From assembly GCF_040954835.1 (NCBI RefSeq), contig NC_090709.1, forward strand, positions 44,896,490 to 44,960,489: a stretch of 64,000 nucleotides of DNA. Reading direction: 5' to 3'. The position numbers and the translations under genes were made by a program. The notes beneath the pieces are model-generated. The model was not told where the DNA came from. It saw nothing but the letters and a program-made list of their open reading frames with translations, and made no database searches. The stretch comes from Lepisosteus oculatus (Eukaryota > Chordata > Actinopteri > Semionotiformes > Lepisosteidae). The number at the start of each line of letters is the position of its first letter. Position 1 is the first letter of the stretch. Of the stretch, positions 43,923-54,246 are shown one piece after another.

Positions 43923-44419
43923 GTAATACTTCAGACTGGTCGGCCTCACCTCAGGGTGTCTGGGCGTTTGATATTATACAGTTGCAATGCTGAGGCCTGT
44001 GACTGTGATGCTGTAAGGCTACAGGAGTCTCTCTGGAGATCCTGAGTGATTTCCGGCGTTCGTGCGGAAACACAGCCCCACCCTCCCGCAGTGTCCAGTC
44101 CGCAGAATTTCCTGGAGACGTGGCCTAGCCGATGGGCGACCCCGCCAGCGAGAGACTAGCTGAGGCACAATGTTCTGTACGGTTCAGTTAATTAGACGCG
44201 CACAGATGTTGAGCTCATCGTCCTTTTAATTGTGCCATCTATGTTAACTGTAGCAGAGATCGAACTATCAAGGTGACAGATCAATAATTTTAAATTAAAT
44301 AGATGCATGATATTGCTAGCGCTGATGCAAGAGGCAAGTCAGAGGAACTGAACACAGAATGGATAGGAGTCGCAGTGAGTGAGAGAGGAATGAGCTAAAT
44401 TATTTTTAATTTAAAAATA

Positions 44420-44645
44420 ATTAAAACACTGAAGAACAGGAGACACAGTGAGAGAGAGGAGATCACAGGAAATACCTCAGTAACAAACATACTAACACAC
44501 AGGACAGGAGACACAGTGAGAGAGAGAGAGGAGATCACAGAGAATCCCTCAGTAACAAACACACAGGACAGGAGACACAGCGAGAGAGAGGAGATCACAG
44601 GAAATACCTCAGTTTTAAGTGCAGACAACCGGACAGGAGACAGAG
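44420..44645. repeat. Minisatellite with GGAGACACAGYGAGAGAGAG
   Basis: Three units of about 65-75 bp containing AGGAGATCACAG and ATACCTCAGTAACAAAC. Not related to the gene-array satellites. Confidence 0.8.
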
Positions 44646-44658
44646 TGAGGAAGAGTAA

Positions 44659-45240
44659 ATGAAACACAGTAGGATTGATAGGAGACGGGTTATGAAGAGA
44701 TGGGACACACAGAGATGGAGAGAAGGGAGGCGACAGTTGAACTCGCTGGCTGAGTTAATTGACGCTGCTGTTTCTTTGGCAGATGAAGTCGGGGTCCAGA
44801 GTTTCGCTGACATGGCAGAACCGTCCCAGCTCGGTCTCCTCCCATTCCTGCAGGTCAGTGCCCGTTCAGGGAGACACACAGGGAAGTCGCACACTGTGAC
44901 AAAAGGCTCTAGAGACATCGCCGAACCACAGAATAGCTCCAGAGCATTTGTGCACCTTTTGGAATTCTTCACGTATAGTGAAAGGTGAAAATAAAACCAA
45001 GAATGGGTGACGCGTCTTTACACAGAGGCGGATGGGGAACAAGCTGCCCAGCCTTGTTGTTGATGCCGATACCCTGGCTTCTCTCCAGATACAGGTGGAT
45101 TAAATCATGGGTCCAATTAATCACTAACTACCAGACAGGCTTGAAAAACCAAATGGCGTTCTCTCGTTTTTAACCTTTCTTCAATTCTTAGAAAACCTGC
45201 ACGCAGAAAAAAAATAATTTGCATTTTTTTACTACTTCCA
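44659..45240. other. Mixed sequence with a small repeat fragment, no firm gene
   Basis: A 109-codon open frame (44659-44988) contains ELIDAAVSLADEVGVQ and could include an exon ending at TTCCTGCAG before GTCAGT (about 44854), but nothing corroborates it. A degraded piece of the GGGGAACAAGCTGCCCAG repeat lies at about 45020-45100. Confidence 0.3.
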
Positions 45241-45499
45241 ACGGTCAGGTCTGTGGGTATTTAAATCTGACTAGAATGTGTATTGTTCAAAATCTCTTGT
45301 TCACTATCAGTGTTGTTGTTTTTAGTGTCATTCTCATTACTCCTGTGGGTTTTATACTGTGGTAAAGAGTTAAAAAAGTTCTCACTTTGTGCTGCTCTCG
45401 GTTTGTTGACGGTGGCATACTCCACATCACTGTTGGGTAGTGTGATGTCTGTAGAGAACAGGATACGGGTCAATACTTATGTTAACTTATACTATACAG

Positions 45500-46310
45500 G
45501 ATAAGACTTACATTAACACCATACTGAACAACAGGGCTCACTGTTCACATGCGTATTGACACTGTTCAGACAACAGGACTCACTGTTCACACGTGTATTG
45601 ACACTGTTCAGACGACAGGATTCACTGTTCACGCTTGTATTCACGCTGTACACAACAGCCGGACTCACTATTATTACAAATGTTCACACTTGTGTTAAAA
45701 CTGGACAGAGCAGCAAGAAGTTATCATGATGTTTTATTTCTGCTAGTTTAATAGATAGAAGTAAAAGATCCTCACTTTGTGCGGCTCGGGGTTTGTTGAC
45801 TGTGGAGTATTCAACAGCAGTATCTGTCTGTGTTAATTCTGCAAAGAATAAAACACGTGTTCTCACCTGTAACACTGTGCAGAGCAAGAGGGAATTCAAT
45901 GAGTTAACACTGTACAGAATTGGACTCACTGTTCACACTCGTATTGACACTGTACAGAACCGGACTCACTGTTCACACTCGTATTGACACTGTACTGAAC
46001 AACAGGACTCACTGTTCACACTCATATTGACACTGTACTGAACAACAGGACTCGCTGTTCACACTCGTATTGACACTATACTGAACAACAGGACTCACCG
46101 TTCACACTTCTATTAATACTTTTTTGATCAACAGGACTCAGTGTTCACACTCATGTCGACACTTATCACACTCGTATTGACACTGTACTGAACAACAGGA
46201 CTCATTGTTCACACTCGTATTGACACTGTACTGAACAACAGGACTCGTGTTGACACCGTTCACGCTCGAATCGACGCTGCTCACACTCGTGTCGACACTT
46301 GACACTCGTA
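45500..46310. repeat. 43-bp minisatellite (ACTGTTCACACTCGTATTGA)
   Basis: Roughly fifteen to eighteen diverged copies of a 43-bp unit with GAACAACAGGACTCACTG and TTCACACTCGTATTGACAC, broken near 45690-45890 by unrelated AT-rich sequence. Independent of the gene array. Confidence 0.85.
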
Positions 46311-46394
46311 TCCAGTAAGCCTTTGCTACCATTATCAAACACAGAAATCGTTATAATTTAATTTTAAAAACTTGGCTAAGCATGGGTTTAAAGT

Positions 46395-46615
46395 ATATTC
46401 AACAGTGCAGGTGCATTCAAAGAAATAGAGTTTCCCAAGCCCTCGGAAAGAATTACCATTTCCAAAGATGTCTAGTCTCAAGCATTAACATCCAAAGTAC
46501 CTGTCTTAGCTGGGGCAGGAAGTTTGCCAAGCCACCTGAAAGAATTACCATTTCAAAAGATGTCTGTTGTAAGCCAGGTTCAATCATTACCATCCAAAGT
46601 ACCGGTCTTCCCTTG
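46395..46615. repeat. Two-copy direct repeat with AAAGAATTACCATTT
   Basis: Two diverged copies of about 85-100 bp with GAAAGAATTACCATTTC, AAAGATGTCT and CATCCAAAGTACC. I see no gene in it. Confidence 0.7.
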
Positions 46616-47640
46616 GGGCAAGAGGGTTTCCTGTGTGTCTAGGATGTGTACTTCCCTTAAATAAAGGATGAATATGGGTACCATAGGTATTAAATCTCTC
46701 AAAGCTCAGAGTTAAACTAAAAAACCCTTGGTGAGTGTGTTATAACATGGATGGGTATTTATAGTCCAGTGCCTCCTATTTTACTAGAGATTCTGTTTGG
46801 GATTCAGAACTCGGGATCAAAATACTCCTAGGTACAGAGTAATTTTCACACCTTCCTGCTACCATGATCAGAGCAGTATTAGATTAAATTTGTCATTTAT
46901 TGAAAGCCCAGTTTTTAACAATCATTTTCATTTGAACTTACTTTTTTCAAAAAAGGATCTGAGGTTCACTTCTTGAATTAAATCTTTTGACAAGAGGTAA
47001 GACTAAACCCATGTTTAGCTGTGTTTTTTAGATTTAACTGAACCAATTTCTGTGTGTGATAATTTCCTTGAATTCTGACAACATCACACTAAATTACATG
47101 ATATAAAACAGCTAATGTTTCTAGAGATAAAGTTTCTGGGATGCTTCTAATTACTTTGCATTACCAGGGACAGTTTAATTAACCTTGTACAGTACTGAAA
47201 GACCAAAATGTTTTTTTTAAAGTTATTTAACATTTTATAGAACTTTGTCTGCTATGGCAACATGATGAGCTTGGCCACTTATCTTAGGATAAAGATAGGA
47301 TAAAGGTTTATCTTTTGCACCTACCTGCCCCGCAGGGAAGGCCAATGCTTTCTACGTTGATGGTTCCCTACAGTAGACTGTACCTTATCTTCAAAGGTAA
47401 TGTATATTGACCCAAATCAGTTTTGGAATCCAATCTACTGACGAGATGGAGCACATCCTTTTTTCAGGATTTTAGCATCATATGTAGTGTTTAGTATATG
47501 TTTAGTATATTTAGTATATTTAGTCCCTAATGCTGAAAGAAATGATCATAGAACATTTGGACACTTTGTGGGCATGAAATACAAAGAAAATCATGTTCTA
47601 TGGTACAAGATAAATACAAAACTTAAGCTTTTATTTTAAT
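46616..47640. other. AT-rich stretch with no gene seen
   Basis: No supported exon. A short piece, TAGAGATTCTGTTTGGGATT, appears at about 46785 and again near 47990. Confidence 0.6.
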
Positions 47641-47654
47641 TAGATTTGTTGTTA

Positions 47655-47760
47655 AAGCATAAGCAATGATTTATTACATTAATATATGTGAAAATAACAT
47701 TTTAGCATCATACGTTTAGTATATTTAGTCCCTAATGCTGAAAGAAATGATCATTTGTTT
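47655..47760. repeat. AT-rich direct repeat, first full copy
   Basis: GCATAAGCAATGATTTATTA through TAGTCCCTAATGCTGAAAG. It is repeated almost exactly at 48112-48195 and partly at 47465-47550. Confidence 0.85.
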
Positions 47761-48111
47761 AACACGCACGGGTCTGTCTCAAAGGATGCAGTGCTCCTGA
47801 AAGGGCTCTCAAACCCTGCATTTCAGATGCCTAGCTGTATCCCTCAGAATGACTTCTAACCTTACCTGTGGTGTCTTCAGTCCCTATTGCTCAATGCATG
47901 GTGTACGTACTACATACATGTGTATTGAGAATGAGGAATGGGCCCCTGAGACAGTCATTTGCCTGTTTCACAAATGATCGTATTTTACTAGAGATTCTGT
48001 TTGGGATTCAGATGTGCATTCGGATTTATTGGTACATGCCCAGGGCAGTAAGCAGTCTGAGGATTTATTTCCAGACAGCATAGAGCAGTGAAGCAGTGAA
48101 GTAGTGCATAA

Positions 48112-48195
48112 AGCATAAGCAATCATTTATTACATTAATATATGTGAAAATAACATTTTAGCATCATACGTTTAGTATATTTAGTCCCTAATGCC
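48112..48195. repeat. AT-rich direct repeat, second copy, abutting a minus-strand exon
   Basis: The copy ends at CCCTAATGCC, where the minus-strand exon reading begins to diverge, so this repeat probably marks the break that cut the exon. Confidence 0.8.
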
Positions 48196-48662
48196 AAGGA
48201 CTCCAGCAGTCTTACAACCACTGCCCTGTTTGCCTCGCCAGACACGATCTCTATTCTGTTGTAATCCACGATGTTCTTCAGGTGATTTATCATGTCCTTC
48301 CTCGCCTGTTGAGAGGCCATCCTGATCTCTTCTGCTGTGGCGTGCTTCATACACGCCCTCTTCAAGTGAGCAGGAAGCTGATCAAAAGTATTCAGGCACA
48401 TCTTGCACACCAGGGGAATCCTCGTGGGTTTCCTTTGAAAATAAATAATACCATCTGTGTATAGAAACAAGCTAAGACTGATTTCTTAAATTATCCTTAA
48501 TTTTCTCTCTCATAGTTTGAGCATAATGATTTTATTGTATTTATATAAGAATTGCTCATTGCTCCAAAATAAATAATGGTTTCATAAAAAAGTGAACACT
48601 TACTTGGTCTCAGTCACAGACTTTCCAATAGAAGCCATTGTGGAGTTCAGCAACTGCAGGTC
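48135..48662 (-). CDS. Minus-strand two-exon gene fragment with a zinc-finger-like CCHC motif
   Basis: First exon 48604-48662 on the minus strand, with acceptor CCACTTCTAG, ATG at 48638 and donor GTAAGT. It codes MASIGKSVTETK and ends in phase 2. Second exon starts at 48432 after the acceptor ATTTTCAAAG and continues in the matching phase: KPTRIPLVCKMCLNTF and so on. It holds C-x2-C-x9-H-x4-C (CKMC...HLKRAC), followed by a helical-looking region with ATAEEIRMASQQARKDM and NHLKNIVDYNRIEIV. Phase agreement between two independent splice pairs is good support. The 3' end runs into the direct repeat at 48112-48195 and is probably truncated; the frame closes at 48135. I do not recognise the family; a nucleic-acid-binding or transposon-related origin is possible. 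Confidence 0.5.
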
Positions 48663-49000
48663 CTAGAAGTGGGGAAGGAATTTTAAAAGAGAAATTGAAT
48701 TACAAAACAGAAGGAATGGCTGAGGGATCACTGAAATATATATATATACAAATTCCAAAGACTGAGTCTATATCTCCTTTAGGTGAGGACAGACTGGATC
48801 AAACAAAAACAACATTTGAAGTGAATTGCAAATGTATTGAGTTGTGATGCAACTGTAACTTGAACCTAACATGACTGGGGCGTGCATTTTTGAAATTGCA
48901 TTTTCACAGCTGAAATACAAAATGAAGCTGATCGCAGTCCAAACTCAAGTTATTGTTGTAAAACTAAATATTCAACATGTTTCTACCTGTCCCTTTTCAG

Positions 49001-49279
49001 CTCACTCAGAAGTCCACAGCCTGCAGCCTGGTGCCTCTCTGTCTCTCCCCCTCCACACTGCTGGTCCAGTGGAGGTGCTGTTTGATCCTGCAGGATCTGT
49101 CCAGTCTCGTATAGTCTTACTGAGCAACGCAGGGCTCCCTGGCCCCAGGTACGAACAGTGAGTGTCAGTGCAGAACAGCTCTCTGACACTCCGCTCCCTC
49201 ACTCCAGCTGATCAGGGCAACTACACAGTGAGGGACCTTAAGGGAAGCAGTATCAGCACTGTGATCGTCACTGTGGGCG
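49001..49279 (+). pseudogene. Immunoglobulin-domain exon, decayed (first)
   Basis: Flanked by the acceptor CTGTCCCTTTTCAG and the donor GTGAGC, 279 bp, phase 1 at both ends as is usual for Ig-domain exons. It reads SEVHSLQPGASLSLPL at the start and NSSLTLRSLTPADQGNYTV near the end, the latter matching the F-strand region of Ig V-type domains (D-x-G-x-Y). One TGA at about 49159-49161 interrupts the frame, where CGA would be expected. The canonical first Cys is not evident. It resembles fish multi-domain Ig-superfamily receptors, but no specific gene can be named. Confidence 0.55.
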
Positions 49280-49369
49280 GTGAGCAGGTCTACAGTAGGG
49301 TCACTAGAGGGCTCTATATTCTTGACAGAGTGTGTTCATCTATCATCCTCTGTCCTGATTGTCTTTCAG

Positions 49370-49528
49370 CTCACAGAGACACTGTCACCCTGCAGCCTGA
49401 AGCCTCTCTGTCTGTCCCTCTGTTCACTGGAGAGCCAGTGGGGGTGCTGTTTAATCCTTCAGGAGGTGGAAACTGGACCTCAGTGTGTTCTGTCCAGAAC
49501 AACACAGCCAGCTGTGTCCCCCAGTACA
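49370..49528 (+). pseudogene. Immunoglobulin-domain exon, truncated (second)
   Basis: The acceptor TGATTGTCTTTCAG leads into a frame reading HRDTVTLQPEASLSVPLF and NWTSVCSVQNNTAS, clearly a sibling of the previous exon (LQPxASLS). The second half of the domain, with the D-x-G-x-Y region, is missing; after about 49528 a T run and AT-rich DNA follow, and the gene-array fragment begins near 49665. Confidence 0.55.
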
Positions 49529-49664
49529 GTTTTTTTTTATTTTTGATGATTAGCCATATGTTGATTATAATATTGTACATAATGTATAATTTGAACTCGA
49601 TATTTTTCAGGAGTGAATGATTGTATATTTTCAGAATAAATTTCGAAACCAAATTATTGTCCCT

Positions 49665-49925
49665 CGATCTCTGTCTCTCTCTCGTCCTGCTGTCTGTCTG
49701 TCCCTGCCTCTCTGTCTCTCTCTTTCAGCCCTGTCTGTCAGTCTGTCTGTCCCTCGATCTCTGTCTCTCTCTCTCTCCTTCCTCTCTCTCTCTCTCGGTT
49801 TGTTTGTCCCTCAATCTCAGTCTCTTTGCCTGCTGTCTTTCTGTGCCTTCATCTTTGTCTCTCTCTCTCCTTCCTTTCTGTCTGTCTCTCTGTCTGTCCT
49901 GCGTTGTCCCAGCTGGGCCTGTCTC
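49665..49925. repeat. Intron 4 repeats, copy 6 (remnant)
   Basis: CTGTCTCTCTCTCGTCCTGC-type sequence and one 66-bp TGCGTTGTCCCAGCTGG unit before exon 5. Exon 4 and everything upstream are absent. Confidence 0.8.
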
Positions 49926-50003
49926 CCCGGCTCTCTGCCTTCAGCTCTGTTCGCCGATGTCCCACCAGCCCGTCTCTCTCTCAGCCTGTCTCTTGACTTG
50001 CAG

Positions 50004-50816
50004 GAGGAAGAGGAGGTGGAGACAGATCCTTCGGCAGGAGAGAGGAAGGAGGTCAGTGCTGGTCCCACCCTCCTCTCTGTCCTCAGTGTGTCTCTCTCCT
50101 CCTCCTCTCTGTCCTGTGGTGTCCAGGCAGTGTGTCTCTCTCCTCCTCCTCTCTGTCCTGTGGTGTCCAGTGGGTCAGTATTAGTGGGCTACACCCAGGC
50201 TCACTCCCTGCGAGTGTGATCTCAGCAGAGTCTCTGTGCTCTAGGGACACTTGACTCACCTGTCTCTCTCTTTCTCTTTTGTGGTTGACGGATTGAGGCC
50301 GAGAGCAGGGCAGTGTTCATGTACTGGAGTGTCCAGTCGTGTGTCTGTATGAACCCCTCTCTCTCTCAGTGCAGTGTTCATGTACTGGAGTGTCCAGTCA
50401 GTGTGTCTGTATGAACCCCTCTCTTTTTCAGTGCAGTGTTCATGTCCTGGAGTGTCCAGTCCGACTCTTAATGTGACTCTCCTCTCTCTGCTTCACAAGC
50501 GCTGGTGCATCTTTTTGAAGTCCCTGAGCTGCATGTCGGTGGAGACAGAAGATCAGGACGAGCCGATGGAGGTGGCGGAGACCGTAGCTCAGGAGAGGAA
50601 GAGCGAGGGAGAGGAGGAGCAGGCTGCCGGGAAGGACAAGAAGAGGAAGAGGAGGTGCAGGTGAGCAGACAGGGGGGCGCCGCCCGGTCGTGTCTGTGAT
50701 TCAAGGAAGAGTCTCCTCTTGCTGTTTGATGTCATGGTGACGTCTGTGTCTGTGTCCCTCACACCTGCAATAACAATATTCTTTACAGGTTCCTTTCCTG
50801 GTTCTGTGCCTGCTAA
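50004..50816 (+). pseudogene. Array gene copy 6: 3' fragment (exons 5, 7 and 8)
   Basis: Exon 5 (50004-50051) reads EEEEVETDPSAGERKE. Exon 6 is absent: intron 5 and intron 6 are joined at about 50278-50306 by a 29-base stretch that is an exact copy of 51203-51231. Exon 7 (50497-50660) keeps an open frame, but its acceptor has changed from TTCAG to TTCAC, so it should not splice normally. Exon 8 (50789-50816) ends WFCAC like copy 3. No promoter or exons 1-4. A non-functional remnant. Confidence 0.75.
50308..50462. repeat. Intron 6 minisatellite, copy 6 (three units)
   Basis: Two full and one partial 62-bp unit before the exon 7 remnant. Confidence 0.87.
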
Positions 50817-51062
50817 GATCTGGACTGGACTGGACTGGACTGGACTGGTTCGGAGCTGAGGGACACCAGACGACTGGACTGGAGCCTAGGGACACCAGGC
50901 TGGACTGGACCGGAGCTGAGAGACACCAGACTGGACTGGACAGGAGCTGAGGGACCCCAGACTGTGCTGGACCGAAGCTGAGGGGCCCCAGACTGTGCTG
51001 GACCGAAGCTGAGGGGCCCTAGACTGGACTGGACCAAAACTGAGGGTCCCCAGACTGGACTT
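50817..51062. repeat. 3' UTR minisatellite, copy 6
   Basis: A short array of GGACCGGAGCTGAG and GAAGCTGAGGGGCCCCAG units. The poly(A) signal position carries ATTAAA (51100-51105). Confidence 0.83.
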
Positions 51063-51386
51063 AATCTGTATTGTAATTTTTGTTCTTTTGTTAAGCATCA
51101 TTAAAATGGTTTTAAAAAAAATCTGTTTAGCTTTTGGTTTTTTCCCTCCCCCCCCACCGAAACGAACGAACAGAGTCTGTCCTTCTCTTTCATCCCGGAG
51201 AGTTTGTGGTTGACGGATTGAGGCCGAGAGCCCTCGTCGTCGGCGTGCCACCAGTTGGCGGGGATATAGCAGGGGGGGCATCGTGTCCAATACTCCTTGA
51301 AACGAGACAGATTTCAAGCCACCTCCGTCTGAAGAGAAGGAAGTCGACCACGAAGTCCAGGGTGTCCTAGGAAGCTCTTTAGCCAT

Positions 51387-51917
51387 CGTTTGCCCAGCAG
51401 CCATCTCACCCTGCAGCTCCCAGCTGGCAGCCCCCTCCCCACTGGAGCCCAGCAGGTGGGAGCCTGGTCAGTACCTGGAGGGGAGACTCCTGGGAAAAAC
51501 TGAGGTTGCTGCTGGGAGAGGTGTGAGTGGGGCCAGCAGCTCTCACCCTGGGGTCTGTGTGGGTCCTGATGCCCCAGTATAGTGACGGGGACACTGGACT
51601 GTAAACAGACGCCGTCCTTCAGATGAGACGTCAAACCAAGGTCCTGACTCTCTGTGGTCATTAACAATCCCGGGGTGTTTCTGGAGAAGAGTAGGGGTGT
51701 TACCCCAGTGTCCTGGCCTGATTCCCCCCCTGGTCTTGACCCATCATGGCCTCCTAATCACCCCCGTCTCTGAACTGGCTCCATCCCTCTGCTCTCCTCC
51801 CCACTGAGAGCTGCTGTGTGCTGAGCGGACTGGAGCATCATCCAGGTGGGGGCTGCACACTGGGGGGGCTGGAGGGGATCCCCCTGAACTGGGAAGAGCT
51901 CTGAGGGGAGAGTCCAG
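51387..51917 (+). repeat. 5S-rRNA-derived SINE with head, unit 6
   Basis: The head CAGCCATCTCACCCTG ... AGCCCAGCAGGTGGGAGCCT, GGTCAGTACCTGGAGGGGAG, ACTCCTGGGAA resembles vertebrate 5S rRNA (the internal promoter region around GCCTGGTTAGTACTTGGATG). It leads into the TTGCTGCTGGGAGAGGTG body shared with the truncated copies elsewhere. 5S-headed SINEs (SINE3 class) are known from fish. This is the only copy in the window with the head. The 3' tail is replaced by unit flank. Confidence 0.65.
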
Positions 51918-52316
51918 ACTTATTAATTATTGTTATTATTCGTGCTGCACTGGGCTTCAGTCCTGGCAGTGAGAGGGGGACTCTGTGATCAGTACAGATA
52001 CTTATGACTGTATAATAATACATGATAGAAATGGAACACAGGGTAGCGATGTAGTCTCTTCGAAACGTTTTGAACTGCCAGAAGAAGTTTTCACAACCCG
52101 GACTCGTGAAGGTACAGGTCTTCTCCCATCGTCCGGAGCAAGGTGTATCGTGTCCTGGTGATTTCTCCCGTTTCGAAGGGAGTTTAATGTCGCATTTCTA
52201 CTTTATTAGAGAGAGGCACTGAACTTTGGGGAACGTGACATCCACCCAGTATTACTAGTAGGTTGATAAATATAAATGTTCTTTTTCCCCCCGTATTATA
52301 CCTTGCGAAATATAAT
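51918..52316. other. Spacer before unit 7
   Basis: The standard intergenic spacer (TTCGAAACGTTTTG, CCCGGACTCG), followed at about 52222-52315 by a piece found in the alternative modules (GGGGAACGTGACATCCACCC). So unit 7 carries a short tract of alternative-module sequence upstream of a normal unit. Confidence 0.65.
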
Positions 52317-52502
52317 ATGTGTGTGTGTCCTGTGATGGACTGGTGTCCTGTCCAGGGTGTGTGAGTGTGTGTGTCTGTGTGTCCTGTGATGGACAGATGG
52401 TACCCAGCCTGGACACCCATGAGACACTGGCTGTGATGGACTGGTATCCTGTGAAGGACTGGTGTCCTGTCCAGGGTGTGTGTGTGTCCTGTGATGGACT
52501 GG
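52317..52502. repeat. TG-rich intergenic minisatellite, unit 7
   Basis: A short array of about four units, including the segment GGACAGATGGTACCCAGCCT also seen at the end of the second alternative module (41353-41372). Confidence 0.86.
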
Positions 52503-53422
52503 TGGATCACAATATTAATTCTCCTCCTTGATTCCCTCCTTCATCGCCAGAGTGAAAGCGGGACACGGCAGTAAAAGCTCAGCCCTGCGGCTGGTGGTCC
52601 TCTTGGCCACACGGGGGCGCTGTGGCCCCACGGGGGGGGGGTTATGTTCACGTCCCGCTGGGAATCGCACCGACGCGGCGGAGTTCGTGAACGTCCCAGA
52701 CACCAAGAAAACGAGAGAGAGAAAAAAGGTCGTTTTCGGGGTTCAAGAAGCAACCCCGAGACTCAGGGAGTTTCCCCGCTGAGCTTACTCTGCCGAAAAC
52801 ACGCAGGTTTTATTTTTTTCCCATGCCCCCCCCTCACACAGGCCGTTTCTGTAGCGTGAAGTTGTGTTTTTTTGCGCAGCGGTCGGTGAGGGGCGAAATT
52901 GTATTTATTTTTTCCCACGGTCTGAAACAGAAACAGCCGGGTGGTGTTGTAGAGAGGTAGACGTTCCTGGTTTACCTCGTTTGCGAAGCCCGTTTTTTTT
53001 GGGGGGGGGGGTCGTGAGGTCCCACGCAGCGCTCGGAAAAGAAAATGGCGTCTCTTTTCCCCGCAGGACGGGGGGGGGGGGGGGACCTGTGTTTTTTGGA
53101 CGTGGCCCGAAATTAACGCCCTTGAGCGCTAGAGGGGGGTGGAGGTTGGTCTTTCTTCGACTTGGGGGTCGGGGGGGGTGCTAATTTCACTGAACCCCAC
53201 CCCACGGAAACCCGTGTTGGACGTGGGGGTGCTGAATGCGCCCTCGACGTGATTTTGTCTTTAAATTCAAGTGCAGCTTTTGTAACCCTTGGGCCGGAAA
53301 CACCTGGACCCGTTTCCCCTGCCTGTCCGAGGTGGCGACTACCGGGGTCGTACAGGGACACCCGGCTGGCCGCCGAGAGTTGGAAAAATAAAATGTCCGC
53401 CCCCCCAAAAAAAACAACCGTG

Positions 53423-53601
53423 AAAAATGTCGGCCATTTTTGTTTCGCGGCCGAGCCGTGAGCGCGTTTGGGGCGACGTCACGGAGGCGTCACAATGAGC
53501 CGCCTGACGTCACAGAGCGGCGGATTCTAGCGGGGGGCGGCGCCGGAGCCCCGTGAGCTCAGAGGAGTGAAGAGAGAAGAGGAGGAGGAAAGCGCTATAT
53601 A
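53423..53601 (+). promoter_or_regulatory. Promoter of gene copy 7, altered
   Basis: The first arm of the paired motif is ATGTC instead of ATGGC; the upstream CRE has become CGACGTCA; the downstream TGACGTCA remains at 53505-53512. TATATA is at 53596-53601 but in a different context (AGCGCTATATAGTC), and about 60 bp of extra sequence precede the exon 0 donor (exon end 53697). Confidence 0.6.
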
Positions 53602-53829
53602 GTCTTTTCTAAATACGTGTTTCTTCCAATAAAGTTACTTCGACTTAGATCGTTAATTTCAGCTTCAGAATCTCTCTTCAGAATCCCAGTGAAATCGGTA
53701 AGTCAGTCAAAAGCGCCGCTGGCGAGAAATATCAAAATAAGTGGAGAAATAAGTTGTTTTTTTTTACCGTTACTCAACTCTTATGGGTGTGATCGTGCTG
53801 TAAAAAGATATTGAGAGGAGGTGCACCTC

Positions 53830-54180
53830 TACACAGAGAGTGGTGGGGGTGGGGAACAAGCTGCCCAGCCCTGTGGTTGAAGCCGATACCCTGGCTTCTC
53901 TCCAGACACAGCTGAGTGAGCTCCTCCAGTCAGGACAGGAGGCTCTTCTGTACACCGAGGGTGGTGGGGGTGTGGAACAAAGCTGATACCCTGGCTTCTC
54001 TCCATACACAGCTGGGTGAGCTCCTCCAGTCAGGACAGGAGGCTCTTCTATACACAGAGGGGGGCGGGGGTGGGGAACAAAGCTGATACCCTGGCTTCTC
54101 TCCATACACAGCTGGGTGAGCTCCTCCAGTCAGGACAGGAGGCTCTTCTATACACAGAGGGGGGCGGGGGTGGGGAACAA
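53830..54180 (-). repeat. Dispersed repeat array in intron 0, unit 7
   Basis: Three copies of the roughly 100-bp CTCCTCCAGTCAGGACAGGA unit, two of them nearly identical to each other (TCCATACACAGCTGGG variant). Confidence 0.82.
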
Positions 54181-54246
54181 GCCGCCCAGCTGTGTGGTTC
54201 CGCCCCCTCCCCTCCCCTCTGTGACTCTGCTTGTCTCGGCAGGACG

